Source of the DNA: SIG424 sp045546695
GTDB lineage: Bacteria > Bacillota > Clostridia > UBA1212 > UBA1255
Assembly (NCBI GenBank): GCA_045546695.1
Contig: JAZQDE010000049.1
Coordinates: 47,617 to 111,616, forward strand
Direction: 5' to 3'
DNA: 64,000 nt
Shown: positions 1-7,563 of the stretch, one piece after another
How positions within the stretch are numbered: the stretch's first letter is position 1
How the letters are laid out: every line of letters begins with the position of its first letter
Program-made: the position numbers and the translations under genes
Notes under the pieces: generated by a model
What the model saw: the letters and a program-made list of their open reading frames with translations, nothing else
Databases searched by the model: none
Told to the model about the DNA's origin: nothing

Positions 1-502
1 TATGTGTTTCGTAATAGTAGTAGCCCAGGCGTACTGTGTTCATTCTTGCGTACGTTGGTGAATAAGCTGACGAGTATACTGTGCCATCTTTACCTTTGAG
101 GTATACGTCAAGTGTATCGTGTGCGTATGAGATGCCGTCTTTGTTTGCTATATCCCTGACGCTTAATTTATCTGTTGTGTCCATCGTATGCACAAGGCTC
201 ATATCTGTGTTTACGAGTGCATAGTAGTGTCTTGTAGGATCTGCATAGAAGCCCTGTACTGTGTTTTCAAGGCTACTTGAGTAGGCAAAACTTGCAGACA
301 GTGGGCTGTCGTTATTTATTTCATGTGCGCCCGGCTCTATCGCCTTTATGCCGAAGCTCAACGGATCGTCAGGAATGTTGTTTTCCGGCTTCTTTTTGTC
401 GTTGTCTGTCGTTTTGCACGCTACCATTGATAATACTATTGTAGCTAATACGGCGATTGCAACGATTGATAAACATATTTTCATCATTTTTGTAATGCGC
501 AT
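1..502 (-). CDS. Partial lipoprotein of unknown function (C-terminus beyond window)
   Basis: The frame is open from an ATG at 502 to the left edge, so at least 167 residues are present and the C-terminus is missing. The start is supported by an AGGTAGGTG ribosome site 8 bases upstream. The protein begins with a lipoprotein signal peptide (charged MRITKMMK, hydrophobic core, lipobox LSMVAC), so it should be exported and lipidated at Cys. A short Lys/Asp/Asn-rich linker follows, then a region rich in Tyr, Ser and Thr that looks beta-rich. I do not recognise a family; it may be a substrate-binding or surface-display protein. It is transcribed divergently from the nuclease-like gene at 643. Confidence 0.8.
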   Translation of the reverse strand, partial: MRITKMMKICLSIVAIAVLATIVLSMVACKTTDNDKKKPENNIPDDPLSFGIKAIEPGAHEINNDSPLSASFAYSSSLENTVQGFYADPTRHYYALVNTDMSLVHTMDTTDKLSVRDIANKDGISYAHDTLDVYLKGKDGTVYSSAYSPTYARMNTVRLGYYYYETH

Positions 503-606
503 AAGAAACACCTACCTTGATTTGTTACGTAATTGTTAACATTGATTTTACTATAGTCCCCGTTTATATGTCAAGGTGAGTATTTCCCGGGAAATACATG
601 ATTATT

Positions 607-635
607 TTGCTTTTTACGCTGTCTTGTAATAGAAT
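607..635 (+). promoter_or_regulatory. Promoter of nuclease-like copy 1 (leaderless arrangement)
   Basis: TTGCTT, 17-base spacer, TAGAAT. The -10 ends only 7 bases before the ATG at 643, so the expected transcription start falls at or next to the start codon. There is no Shine-Dalgarno. Copy 2 at 33173 has the same geometry. Confidence 0.5.
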
Positions 636-642
636 TGTTGCC

Positions 643-1788
643 ATGGCCATATTTTTTGATTTACCTGACAGCCGGAATGCAATTGATGATGTGTACGCGC
701 TTTTGCGTGCGCAGCTTCTTTCTGCAGCAAAGACCAGCTTCCGGATTACTTCGTTGCTTAAAGGGATGGTTGATCCCGGTCAAATTCGTTTTTACAAAAA
801 ATATGTGAAGTACAAGCCTAAAGGCTCTCAGACTACCCGTGTTTATGAATATAACAGTCATTATTTGCGTTATAGTGAAAATGTTGTTGACAAAAAAGGT
901 AATATCAGGACTCGTTATTTTACGCGTATTCTGCCGAATGAGGAGTACGAGAAGATTCAGCGGGATAGTAATCTGTTCAGGTATCTTTCAGTGGCGCGTG
1001 AATGCGTGAATAATATTCTCGACAGGACAAAAGCGCTTCTCTTGTCTTCTTTTTATTATAATCCAAACGATTATCCCGACATTGATTCTGAAATATCACT
1101 TGCTGTGTGTGCGGAAAAGGATTCTGAGGACTCCCGCCGCTGGCATATTGAGAACAGAGTTTGTTATTCGCCTGAAAAATATAAATGTATTGATTTGCAT
1201 TCTCTACCTTTTATGTCGCGGGGTGAGTTATTGCTTTATGAGGCATTTGCTCATTGTGGCTTATCTCCAAAATATGAAGCTCCTTTGCAAATTTCCGGTC
1301 CGCGCCACGCCGGCAAGACTTATTATCCTGACTTTACATGCGAGTGCAATGGTAAGACGTATTATTTTGAATATTTCGGCATGATGAATGACCCTGCATA
1401 TTTTGCAGACGCCTGTCGTAAGATTGAAGATTATACGAGACATGGTCTTGTACCCGGACACAACTTTATTGCTTTTTGTTCTGGTGATTCAAGTGCTATC
1501 AATCTTGAAGTTGTAGTTAAAGTTTTGCAAAAAATCGTATCAGGTCAATCTCTACTTGAGAAGGATAATTATATTTCTATGCCAGGTATAGTGCGTCTTG
1601 ACTCTATTTCCTCGTGGTCTTTACCGCAAGATCTTTGCAATATAATTGCAGAAGAATCAAAGAGGTTCATTCCCAAAAAACACAAGACAAAGTCTCGTCA
1701 GCGCAATATTAAGACGGAAAAACGCGAAAATCCTGTTTTATCGACGCCTGATGAGTATAGTGATGTCATTTTAAAAATTGAAGAATAG
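643..1788 (+). CDS. PD-(D/E)XK nuclease-like protein, copy 1
   Basis: A 381-residue protein of a family I cannot name. I chose the ATG at 643 (MAIFFDLPD) because its paralogue at 33173 starts at the equivalent MAYFSDLP; an upstream in-frame ATG at 598 would add 15 unrelated residues. The N-terminal third is basic and Tyr-rich (RFYKKYVKYKPKG). The C-terminal half has a PD-(D/E)XK-like core: Glu195 in SRGELLLYEAF, Asp230 in YYPDF and Glu243 in YYFEYFG. The usual lysine of ExK is not seen, so catalysis is uncertain. The tail is very basic (KKHKTKSRQR), which fits DNA binding. There is no Shine-Dalgarno and a promoter abuts the start, suggesting leaderless translation. A palindrome array lies immediately downstream. 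It could be a restriction, repair or mobile-element nuclease. Confidence 0.7.
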   Translation: MAIFFDLPDSRNAIDDVYALLRAQLLSAAKTSFRITSLLKGMVDPGQIRFYKKYVKYKPKGSQTTRVYEYNSHYLRYSENVVDKKGNIRTRYFTRILPNEEYEKIQRDSNLFRYLSVARECVNNILDRTKALLLSSFYYNPNDYPDIDSEISLAVCAEKDSEDSRRWHIENRVCYSPEKYKCIDLHSLPFMSRGELLLYEAFAHCGLSPKYEAPLQISGPRHAGKTYYPDFTCECNGKTYYFEYFGMMNDPAYFADACRKIEDYTRHGLVPGHNFIAFCSGDSSAINLEVVVKVLQKIVSGQSLLEKDNYISMPGIVRLDSISSWSLPQDLCNIIAEESKRFIPKKHKTKSRQRNIKTEKRENPVLSTPDEYSDVILKIEE

Positions 1789-1870
1789 TCAATTTTCTGC
1801 CCTTTTGCCCTCTTGCTGCCATTTTTTGGCAATTTGACGTCTGCCAGGGCCTTTCACCCTTGCTTCCTCC

Positions 1871-1910
1871 CGGTTTTGCAAATAGTTCCCCGCCTTCATT
1901 TGCAAAACCG
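1871..1910. repeat. Palindromic repeat unit 1
   Basis: A 40-bp inverted repeat with 13-base arms CGGTTTTGCAAAT and ATTTGCAAAACCG around a 14-base variable centre. It is the first of three similar units separated by 35 and 34 bases, in the gap between convergent genes. Confidence 0.85.
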
Positions 1911-1945
1911 CAAGTGAGAGATAGCCCTTTTTGCCTGCTCTACCT

Positions 1946-1985
1946 CGGTTTTGCAAATAATTTGCCGCTTTCATTTGCAAAACGG
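1946..1985. repeat. Palindromic repeat unit 2
   Basis: Same 40-bp architecture as unit 1, with one arm mismatch (ends AACGG rather than AACCG) and centre AATTTGCCGCTTTC. The 35-base sequence between units 1 and 2 does not resemble the next spacer. Confidence 0.85.
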
Positions 1986-2019
1986 CATAGCGTAATGGCC
2001 GACCTTGCACCTGATGCCC

Positions 2020-2059
2020 CGGTTTTGCAAATAATTTGCCATTTTCATTTGCAAAACCG
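2020..2059. repeat. Palindromic repeat unit 3
   Basis: Same 40-bp architecture, with intact arms and centre AATTTGCCATTTTC. Arms are conserved and centres diverge among units, as expected for a stem-loop element rather than a CRISPR repeat. Confidence 0.85.
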
Positions 2060-2075
2060 AGATGATAAACAGCGT

Positions 2076-2109
2076 AAAAAAGGCCGGTTTTGCAAATGCA
2101 AAACCGGCC
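2076..2109 (-). terminator. Intrinsic terminator built from the same palindrome (unit 4)
   Basis: A near-perfect 28-bp palindrome with arms GGCCGGTTTTGC and GCAAAACCGGCC, followed on the minus strand by six T. It is a strong terminator for the lipoprotein gene ending at 2134. It keeps the arms of units 1-3 but lacks their 14-base centre. Confidence 0.8.
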
Positions 2110-2133
2110 GCGGTTAAACTTGGCTCAGCAGGC

Positions 2134-3462
2134 TCAGTCAACTAATTTAGCGGGCACATAGCCTGAAGTCTTGAATGTAGTATTCTTGAATTTATATGCT
2201 GTATTAATTGTATTGCCATCTTCATTGCTGTCTATAACACATGGCAGCACACCGATATCAACGCCTGCTGCCGGAGCAAATGCAGTGGTATCAATTTTAC
2301 CCTCTTTAAGCTGCATTTCAGACCACGGAATAAATGCCTCAATGATGTAGCTTGAACTGCCTGATGTGTGGCCTGCGGCTTTCGCTGTTACCTTGTCAGA
2401 TATAATACCCTCTTTATAATTATTACGATAGGTTACAACACTGCCATCTTCTTTCGCGCCAAAAGTGAAGAATATTCCGTCAGTATAATTGCCTGTCATC
2501 AGATAGCCCGGATTAAAAGCAATCTGCACACAGTCTGCGCCAACCCATGATTCCTTATCGCCACGATAGCCTGGGGTTGAATCAGTCACTTCCGCAGCGT
2601 AATAGAAGCCGCTGTCGTCCCACGACATATAAATTGTAGTCTTGTTGTTTCCGATAGCACTACCTACCCACGGAGAACAAGAGCTTTTGTCCATAACGTA
2701 TGATGTCTTGTATTCGCCGTCTGCAATTGCAGCGTCAACCGTTGCTGTTCCACGATGGATTTCAAAAGAAATACCGATATCTGGTGTTGCAACAGGAGCC
2801 AACGGGTCATCGTTGTCATCATCAGGATAATCTTTGTCGAGCATCAGGTCATTCGGTCTGTATGCATACATAAAGCCCGTAATCGGCTCTAAAAATGGTT
2901 GCTCACCAGCATTATACTCTGTACCTTTATTACATTGAATTCTTGCATCACTGCCCGCGTCATATCTGAGGAAAGTACCATCTTCATTCATTGAGCTTGC
3001 ACACATAAACGTATGCGCAGGTTTATAATCAGCATTAGGATTTACAAAAACAATATCTCCTGCCTGAAGTTCTTCAAGATTCTCAATCTTTTCAAAGCCC
3101 TGAGACTCGCACCATCCGGGAAGCGCCCATACGGTTACGCCCTGTGTATACGGCTGGTCTGTATATCCTACACGATATAAAATCCAGTCGACAAGTCTGT
3201 CGCAGCTAACCTTTTTTTCGGAAGGATCAATAGCCTTCTCGGGGTCAAGATGTTCCCAGTTTATAGCAGGGTTAATTCTTGCATCACCATAAACAAAGTC
3301 ATTATCACGAATAAAATCAGCAACAACCTGCGCCTCTTTCATAAGATGTTCACGCAAGGTCATTCCACCCTCTTCACCATCATCGCCTTCTTTACAAGAT
3401 ACTCCCGCAAAAGCCAGCATAAACACCAGCAAAAGCGACAAAACTCTGACAAAATTTCTCAT
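2134..3462 (-). CDS. Lipoprotein with NlpC/P60-like domain and CBM9-like domain
   Basis: 442 residues. It has a signal peptide with lipobox AGVSC (Cys about 23), so it is probably surface-anchored. Residues ~35-205 form a papain-like domain with Cys in VSCDRLVDWIL, His in AHTFMCAS and an AGDIVF strand, typical of NlpC/P60 or CHAP amidases; a conserved RYDAGSDARIQ block follows. The paralogue at 49367 shares this domain closely. After an Asp-rich linker, residues ~230-442 resemble a family 9 carbohydrate-binding/DOMON sandwich (SWDDSGFYYAAEVTD). It is the last gene of a four-gene operon, 14 bases after the putative glycosidase. I infer cell-wall or glycan-directed hydrolysis; neither substrate nor activity is proven. 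Confidence 0.65.
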   Translation of the reverse strand: MRNFVRVLSLLLVFMLAFAGVSCKEGDDGEEGGMTLREHLMKEAQVVADFIRDNDFVYGDARINPAINWEHLDPEKAIDPSEKKVSCDRLVDWILYRVGYTDQPYTQGVTVWALPGWCESQGFEKIENLEELQAGDIVFVNPNADYKPAHTFMCASSMNEDGTFLRYDAGSDARIQCNKGTEYNAGEQPFLEPITGFMYAYRPNDLMLDKDYPDDDNDDPLAPVATPDIGISFEIHRGTATVDAAIADGEYKTSYVMDKSSCSPWVGSAIGNNKTTIYMSWDDSGFYYAAEVTDSTPGYRGDKESWVGADCVQIAFNPGYLMTGNYTDGIFFTFGAKEDGSVVTYRNNYKEGIISDKVTAKAAGHTSGSSSYIIEAFIPWSEMQLKEGKIDTTAFAPAAGVDIGVLPCVIDSNEDGNTINTAYKFKNTTFKTSGYVPAKLVD

Positions 3463-3476
3463 AATATACCTCCTTG

Positions 3477-4691
3477 TTATTTATCATACAAAGCAGGACA
3501 CTCAAGTCCGGACTTATAATAACGAATATACTCACAAAGCCATTTATAATACTTATCACCATGGCCGCCCTTCATAGGCTCAATATCGCGGCTGTATTCC
3601 TGATTGAAGTTGTCGGTGAAAATATAACCGACACCATCGACCTTATAAAGCTGCGCACACCATTCATTCCACCATGTAACAGTAACAATTTTGGGATGAT
3701 GCTCAAAAGCCGTCTTCCACTGCTCGTTCCAGAATCTGCCACCGTCACGGCCGTGGGCAGTCGGCAGAGACATATATGTTTCCTGCGTTGCGACAGCAGC
3801 ACAAACGTGCTCGGGATTACCATCAGCGTCATAAGCAACAGTATTCGAATTGTTTACTTCAAGGTACGACCACTGATTTTCATAAACAACACTCTGAAGT
3901 CCGTACATGCCCTTAATCTTGAAATAATCATTTTCGACAAAATCATAGCGCCAGTCAAGAAGCAGAGGCTTTGAGTCCCAATATACGAAACAATCCTGCC
4001 ACTTTTCAACGCCATAAAAAAACTTTTCAAGGAATCTGTACATGCTATCAGAGCTCACCCAATACACAACGTACGGAGTTCCCAGACCTTCTGCACGCAT
4101 CTGCATAATAGTATCAAGCAAAGCCACAGACGGGTTGTAAATATATTGATTCCATGCCGACTGACCGGGCGAATAAGCACCGGCAGAAGCATACGTATAG
4201 TCAAGAATAATAAAATCAACGCCGGCGTTATAAAGGAGCGTCATGTTGTTTCTTATAGCGGCAGTGTCAGTGCTTCTGTAGTACCCTTGCGCAGGCTCAG
4301 ACCAGTAGTGGAACTTTGTAACGCGATTATACTGCTTATTCTCATCACCAAAGCCATACTCCTTGCTAAAGCCATACTTTGCAGTCATTTCTTCAACGTT
4401 GCAAACATCAGTAATCGGGCCCGTACCTGAGCCGTTAATCGCATCGAACCACATAGAATAACAAATACTTACAAGGTCCTTTTTATCTGTAATATCAAGG
4501 CCCAGTGTGTGACCGGGCAACGCTTCTGCTTTCACAACAATCTCCCCTTCTACTATCTCAGTTGTATAATTGACGCGACCTTCGCCAAATTTACCTTCAG
4601 GAACACTCCATGTCGGCTCCGGTTCAGGCGTGCATGCAAACATCCCGATTGCAAAACAAATCATAATAAGTAATAATATCGCTCTTTTCAT
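3477..4691 (-). CDS. Putative secreted glycoside hydrolase lipoprotein (GH71/GH99-like)
   Basis: 404 residues with lipobox IGMFAC, so probably a membrane-anchored lipoprotein. The body reads like a TIM-barrel glycosidase of the GH71/GH99 type: FHYWSEPAQGYYRST early, a strand DFIILDYTYA, and a late WWNEWCAQLY loop with acidic and aromatic residues. I assign the clan from overall pattern, so the exact family is uncertain. The ATG overlaps the stop of the upstream GH127-like gene (ATGA) and has a GGAGGGG ribosome site. In this operon it may act on glycan fragments together with the cytoplasmic GH127-like enzyme. A plain glycan-binding protein is the alternative. Confidence 0.55.
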   Translation of the reverse strand: MKRAILLLIMICFAIGMFACTPEPEPTWSVPEGKFGEGRVNYTTEIVEGEIVVKAEALPGHTLGLDITDKKDLVSICYSMWFDAINGSGTGPITDVCNVEEMTAKYGFSKEYGFGDENKQYNRVTKFHYWSEPAQGYYRSTDTAAIRNNMTLLYNAGVDFIILDYTYASAGAYSPGQSAWNQYIYNPSVALLDTIMQMRAEGLGTPYVVYWVSSDSMYRFLEKFFYGVEKWQDCFVYWDSKPLLLDWRYDFVENDYFKIKGMYGLQSVVYENQWSYLEVNNSNTVAYDADGNPEHVCAAVATQETYMSLPTAHGRDGGRFWNEQWKTAFEHHPKIVTVTWWNEWCAQLYKVDGVGYIFTDNFNQEYSRDIEPMKGGHGDKYYKWLCEYIRYYKSGLECPALYDK

Positions 4692-5986
4692 GTTTCCCCT
4701 CCAACGTCAAATAAAATCTTCTGTCTGACTTCAGTCGCCTGTTCTTCTGTCAACTTCCATAAATTAACAATCGGCATCAGGTCGTATCCGTCCACACTTG
4801 TAACCTCCGCCGGATAGTCATCCGGAAGACCGGTTACCTGCGCATAAATAATATCTCCATCGGTGAAAAGATAACCATTTTTTGCCACATTGCCCTCTGT
4901 CTGTGCATAAAGCAGGTCGCAATTATCAGTGATATATTCAAGGCCCTCTGCAAATCTCATAGTACAGCAGAAAAACGCCTCGTACATAAGAGTATGGGAT
5001 TCGTGCTCAGCCTCCGGCAGAATTATAGTATCAGTACCGGCGCCACCATTAGGTCTTTGAGCCGTAGCAAGACCGTTATGGTAAATTCTGGCAGCGATAA
5101 CTCTGTATTTCTCGTCATTCCTGACCTTATACAATTCGCAAGAGAGCATCAATGAATCGACAATCGCACATGGCTCTGTCCACGTATCCGGTCTGCCCCA
5201 CCAGTTAAGATTCTGGTAAGTCATCGTCATACCGCCACCATTGACATATAAATCCCAGATATTGTCAGCACCGTCAAGATATCTGACGTCGCCGGACAGT
5301 CTGTACATACGCATCATGCCACGCGCGGCAGTCAGCGTACAATGCGTCTGTACCTTAAGCGCCACCTTGTCAATTGCAAGGAAAACATCAATCATTTCGT
5401 CGAGCAATTCCTTAATCCGTGCGTCTTTTAATATCTCATATGCATGTGAAAGGCCGTCGACAGACATAAATGCACAGCCGATATCACTTGAAAGAATCCA
5501 CTGCCCTATACAAAGCCCTGACGAGCCTGAAACGCCGCCCGTGTTTTCACCGGACCTGTTAATGGGATACGTGTGAAAACGGCCTTTAAGAGGCAGAAAA
5601 AGGTTCTCTACGATTTTCTGCACAGAAGCCTTGCTGTAGTCGTCACCGAATGCCATAAAATGGTTACAAAGACCGCGAAGAAGCCACGAGTGACCGGACA
5701 GTTGCTGTTCGTGTATTTTATCTGAAAAAACAGGCCCGAAGTAGCCACCGCTATTAAGGTGAGCATCCATGGCCTGCATCAACTTATCCATGCAAGGAAT
5801 CTTTTCGCCGGACATATTGTAGTGGCAAACAAATGCGAGCAATGCCCTGCCCTCTTTGTCTGCATACCAGTCATAATCATCAGGCGCAAAAATATTATCA
5901 AACTGGTAATAATCACCTGTTTCAAGTCGTTTTCTGTTAAGAGCGACTCTTGCTTTTAAATCGTTTTCGTTAATATTTATTATCAT
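4688..5986 (-). CDS. GH127-like (alpha/alpha) barrel glycosidase
   Basis: 432 residues from the ATG at 5986, chosen because it overlaps the preceding stop as ATGA and has GGAG 7 bases upstream. No signal peptide, so cytoplasmic. The sequence is helical throughout and resembles the DUF1680/GH127 group that includes beta-L-arabinofuranosidases. Supporting pieces are HYNMSGEKIPCMDKL near the N-terminus, the central WWGRPDTWTEPCAIVD, and FFCCTMRFAEGL, which matches the place where GH127 enzymes carry their zinc-binding CC motif. Specificity cannot be read from sequence. It is translationally coupled to both neighbours, so it should process the products of the lipoprotein enzymes downstream. Confidence 0.55.
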   Translation of the reverse strand: MIININENDLKARVALNRKRLETGDYYQFDNIFAPDDYDWYADKEGRALLAFVCHYNMSGEKIPCMDKLMQAMDAHLNSGGYFGPVFSDKIHEQQLSGHSWLLRGLCNHFMAFGDDYSKASVQKIVENLFLPLKGRFHTYPINRSGENTGGVSGSSGLCIGQWILSSDIGCAFMSVDGLSHAYEILKDARIKELLDEMIDVFLAIDKVALKVQTHCTLTAARGMMRMYRLSGDVRYLDGADNIWDLYVNGGGMTMTYQNLNWWGRPDTWTEPCAIVDSLMLSCELYKVRNDEKYRVIAARIYHNGLATAQRPNGGAGTDTIILPEAEHESHTLMYEAFFCCTMRFAEGLEYITDNCDLLYAQTEGNVAKNGYLFTDGDIIYAQVTGLPDDYPAEVTSVDGYDLMPIVNLWKLTEEQATEVRQKILFDVGGET

Positions 5987-6285
5987 CTTTTCGCTCCACA
6001 TCCTGCACAAAATTTGTCATCCGGTCCGAACTTTTTACCACATCGAGTACAAAAAGAAGCTGTACCCTGTGTCTGGGCGTTTGGTTCAGAGAAGACCTGT
6101 GCATTGATGGCGTATTTTTCGTTATGTCTCAAGGGAGTCTTACACTTAGGACAATATACAAAACCATCCGGAAACCATGGTCTGTAATCAAGGTGTGTGT
6201 CTTGATATTGAACCGCTATACCACAGCAATGACAAGTCTGGATATATGTGAGGCCACTGTGCCACTCTGCCCGTTTATATGACAT
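5983..6285 (-). CDS. Small double zinc-ribbon protein
   Basis: 100 residues, first gene of the four-gene operon. It has two Cys4 zinc ribbons: CHCCG...CPKC in the first half and CTRCG...CAGCG at the C-terminus, joined by a flexible Asn/Thr/Gln linker. No other domain is visible. Such proteins are often scaffolds or nucleic-acid binders; the function here is unknown. A clear AGGAGGG ribosome site precedes the ATG at 6285, and the stop overlaps the next gene. Placing a zinc-ribbon gene first in a glycosidase operon is unusual and might supply a regulatory subunit, which is inference only. Confidence 0.7.
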   Translation of the reverse strand: MSYKRAEWHSGLTYIQTCHCCGIAVQYQDTHLDYRPWFPDGFVYCPKCKTPLRHNEKYAINAQVFSEPNAQTQGTASFCTRCGKKFGPDDKFCAGCGAKR

Positions 6286-6323
6286 TATTACGCCCTCCTG
6301 AATTTTTCAACTATATTTTTAAT

Positions 6324-6352
6324 ATCCTAACACTGTGAAAATATAGTGTCAA
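6324..6352 (-). promoter_or_regulatory. Sigma-A promoter of the 6285-2134 operon
   Basis: TTGACA, 17-base spacer, TAGGAT on the minus strand, 38 bases upstream of the zinc-ribbon gene start. The spacer contains a GTGAAAA motif in reverse orientation. Confidence 0.75.
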
Positions 6353-6361
6353 GCAAAATGT

Positions 6362-7216
6362 TTACCATGAGCCCTTGTAGCCAACGCCATATGTATCGGT
6401 ATAATAATCAATCCTGTCATTGTCGGTGAAAACAGGTGGATAAATATTTTCATCGGGATTTATACCGGCAAGGACGCAGACAGCAGCGTGACTTCTTATG
6501 ACAAGATCATCGATCTGCTCCCTAAAAGGTAAGTTCTCATCACGATAAAGAGGCGTGCCGATATTCAGAGTAAAGCGGGCTGCCTGACCGAATATTTTTT
6601 TGCGGATCCAGCCGGGCTTGCGATAAGAAAAAGCCATCGGTAGTAGTGGCACGTTGTTTTTACAGGCAAAATATGCCGCGCCTGATGAAAAAGGGCGTAT
6701 GGGCGCGTAATATTCCCACATACTGCCTTCAGCATAAACGTGAAGCCACCCATTATTTGCCAGTAAACCATTAATCGCGCGCGTGTATGCGCGGGTAGCA
6801 CTGACAGAGCCTTCGGGTATAGGAATCCCTCCTACATGACGGATAAGAGAACCCATTTCGCCATTTATATTGTCCTTCCATGTAAGAATGCGTGATTTGC
6901 GCGGTCTGATGGCATTCAATATTGCCAGATAATCCCACATATGAACGTGATTACAACATGAAACAACAGCATTATTTTTGAGCTTTTTGATGTTTTCGCG
7001 GCCTTTTGTCCTGAGACCGAGGCGGACAACGGTAGCCGGCAACACGGCACACCTCAGAAGCACCCTCATAAGAAAATCCACAAACCGGAAACCCTTGCTG
7101 CTATCTATATATGGATAATCAGCATCAAAGACAATGCCACAATCCTTTTTTATCTTAAGATAGTGTCCGTTTGTTTTGGCTGTATATGGAAATTTGTCGG
7201 TTTTCGGATCAAACAC
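6362..7216 (-). CDS. PlsC-type 1-acylglycerol-3-phosphate acyltransferase
   Basis: 284 residues, a lysophospholipid acyltransferase family member. The catalytic HX4D motif is NHVHMWDYL (about residue 92) and the substrate-binding EGS block is VYAEGSMWEY. The product should transfer acyl groups in membrane phospholipid synthesis at the cytoplasmic face. Compared with PlsC enzymes (~240) it has an N-terminal extension of about 60 residues. It stands alone between two transcription units, just downstream of the tRNA pair. A second, longer PlsC-like protein is at 59880. Confidence 0.8.
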   Translation of the reverse strand: MFDPKTDKFPYTAKTNGHYLKIKKDCGIVFDADYPYIDSSKGFRFVDFLMRVLLRCAVLPATVVRLGLRTKGRENIKKLKNNAVVSCCNHVHMWDYLAILNAIRPRKSRILTWKDNINGEMGSLIRHVGGIPIPEGSVSATRAYTRAINGLLANNGWLHVYAEGSMWEYYAPIRPFSSGAAYFACKNNVPLLPMAFSYRKPGWIRKKIFGQAARFTLNIGTPLYRDENLPFREQIDDLVIRSHAAVCVLAGINPDENIYPPVFTDNDRIDYYTDTYGVGYKGSW

Positions 7217-7269
7217 TTCCGCCCCACCTTTTAAACTATAAAATCCAGATTAATAATATCACGACAAAG

Positions 7270-7300
7270 CAAAAAAACCAAGTCATAAGACTTGGTTTTT
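7270..7300 (-). terminator. Intrinsic terminator of the tRNA operon
   Basis: Stem AAACCAAGTC / GACTTGGTTT with an ATAA loop and a run of T on the minus strand, directly after the tRNA-Tyr 3' end. Confidence 0.85.
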
Positions 7301-7301
7301 A

Positions 7302-7383
7302 TGGGAGATTGTGGATTCGAACCACAGAAGTCGTCGACAACAGATTTACAGTCTGCCCCCTTTGGCCGCTCGGGAAATCTCCC
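7302..7383 (-). tRNA. tRNA-Tyr (anticodon GTA)
   Basis: 82 bases with acceptor stem GGGAGAT / ATCTCCC, anticodon loop CTGTAAA (GTA at 7347-7349), T-arm GGTTCGAATCC and the long variable arm of a class II tRNA. The CCA end is not encoded. Confidence 0.95.
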
Positions 7384-7413
7384 AGCTTCCGAAATATTCA
7401 ATTTTCGGAACAA

Positions 7414-7486
<73 letters not shown>

Positions 7487-7514
7487 TTGTGCTTGTTTTC
7501 AAGCAACGTGTGAC

Positions 7515-7543
7515 ATTATACCCACTTTTACGATGTCTGTCAA
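7515..7543 (-). promoter_or_regulatory. Consensus sigma-A promoter for the tRNA operon
   Basis: Perfect TTGACA, 17-base spacer, perfect TATAAT, about 30 bases upstream of tRNA-Thr. Confidence 0.9.
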
Positions 7544-7563
7544 CACCCTATTTAAAAATATTT

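Noticed and set aside
1871..2059. CRISPR-like array (40-bp repeats with 34-35-bp spacers)
   Set aside because: Repeat centres differ while the arms are conserved, a fourth unit is a collapsed palindrome, only three units exist and no cas gene is nearby. They are better described as stem-loop repeats.
1789..2117. Reading frames at 1789-2010 (minus) and 1860-2117 (plus)
   Set aside because: They only translate the palindrome array, giving repeated LQMKAANYLQNR-type peptides; there is no ribosome site or family similarity.
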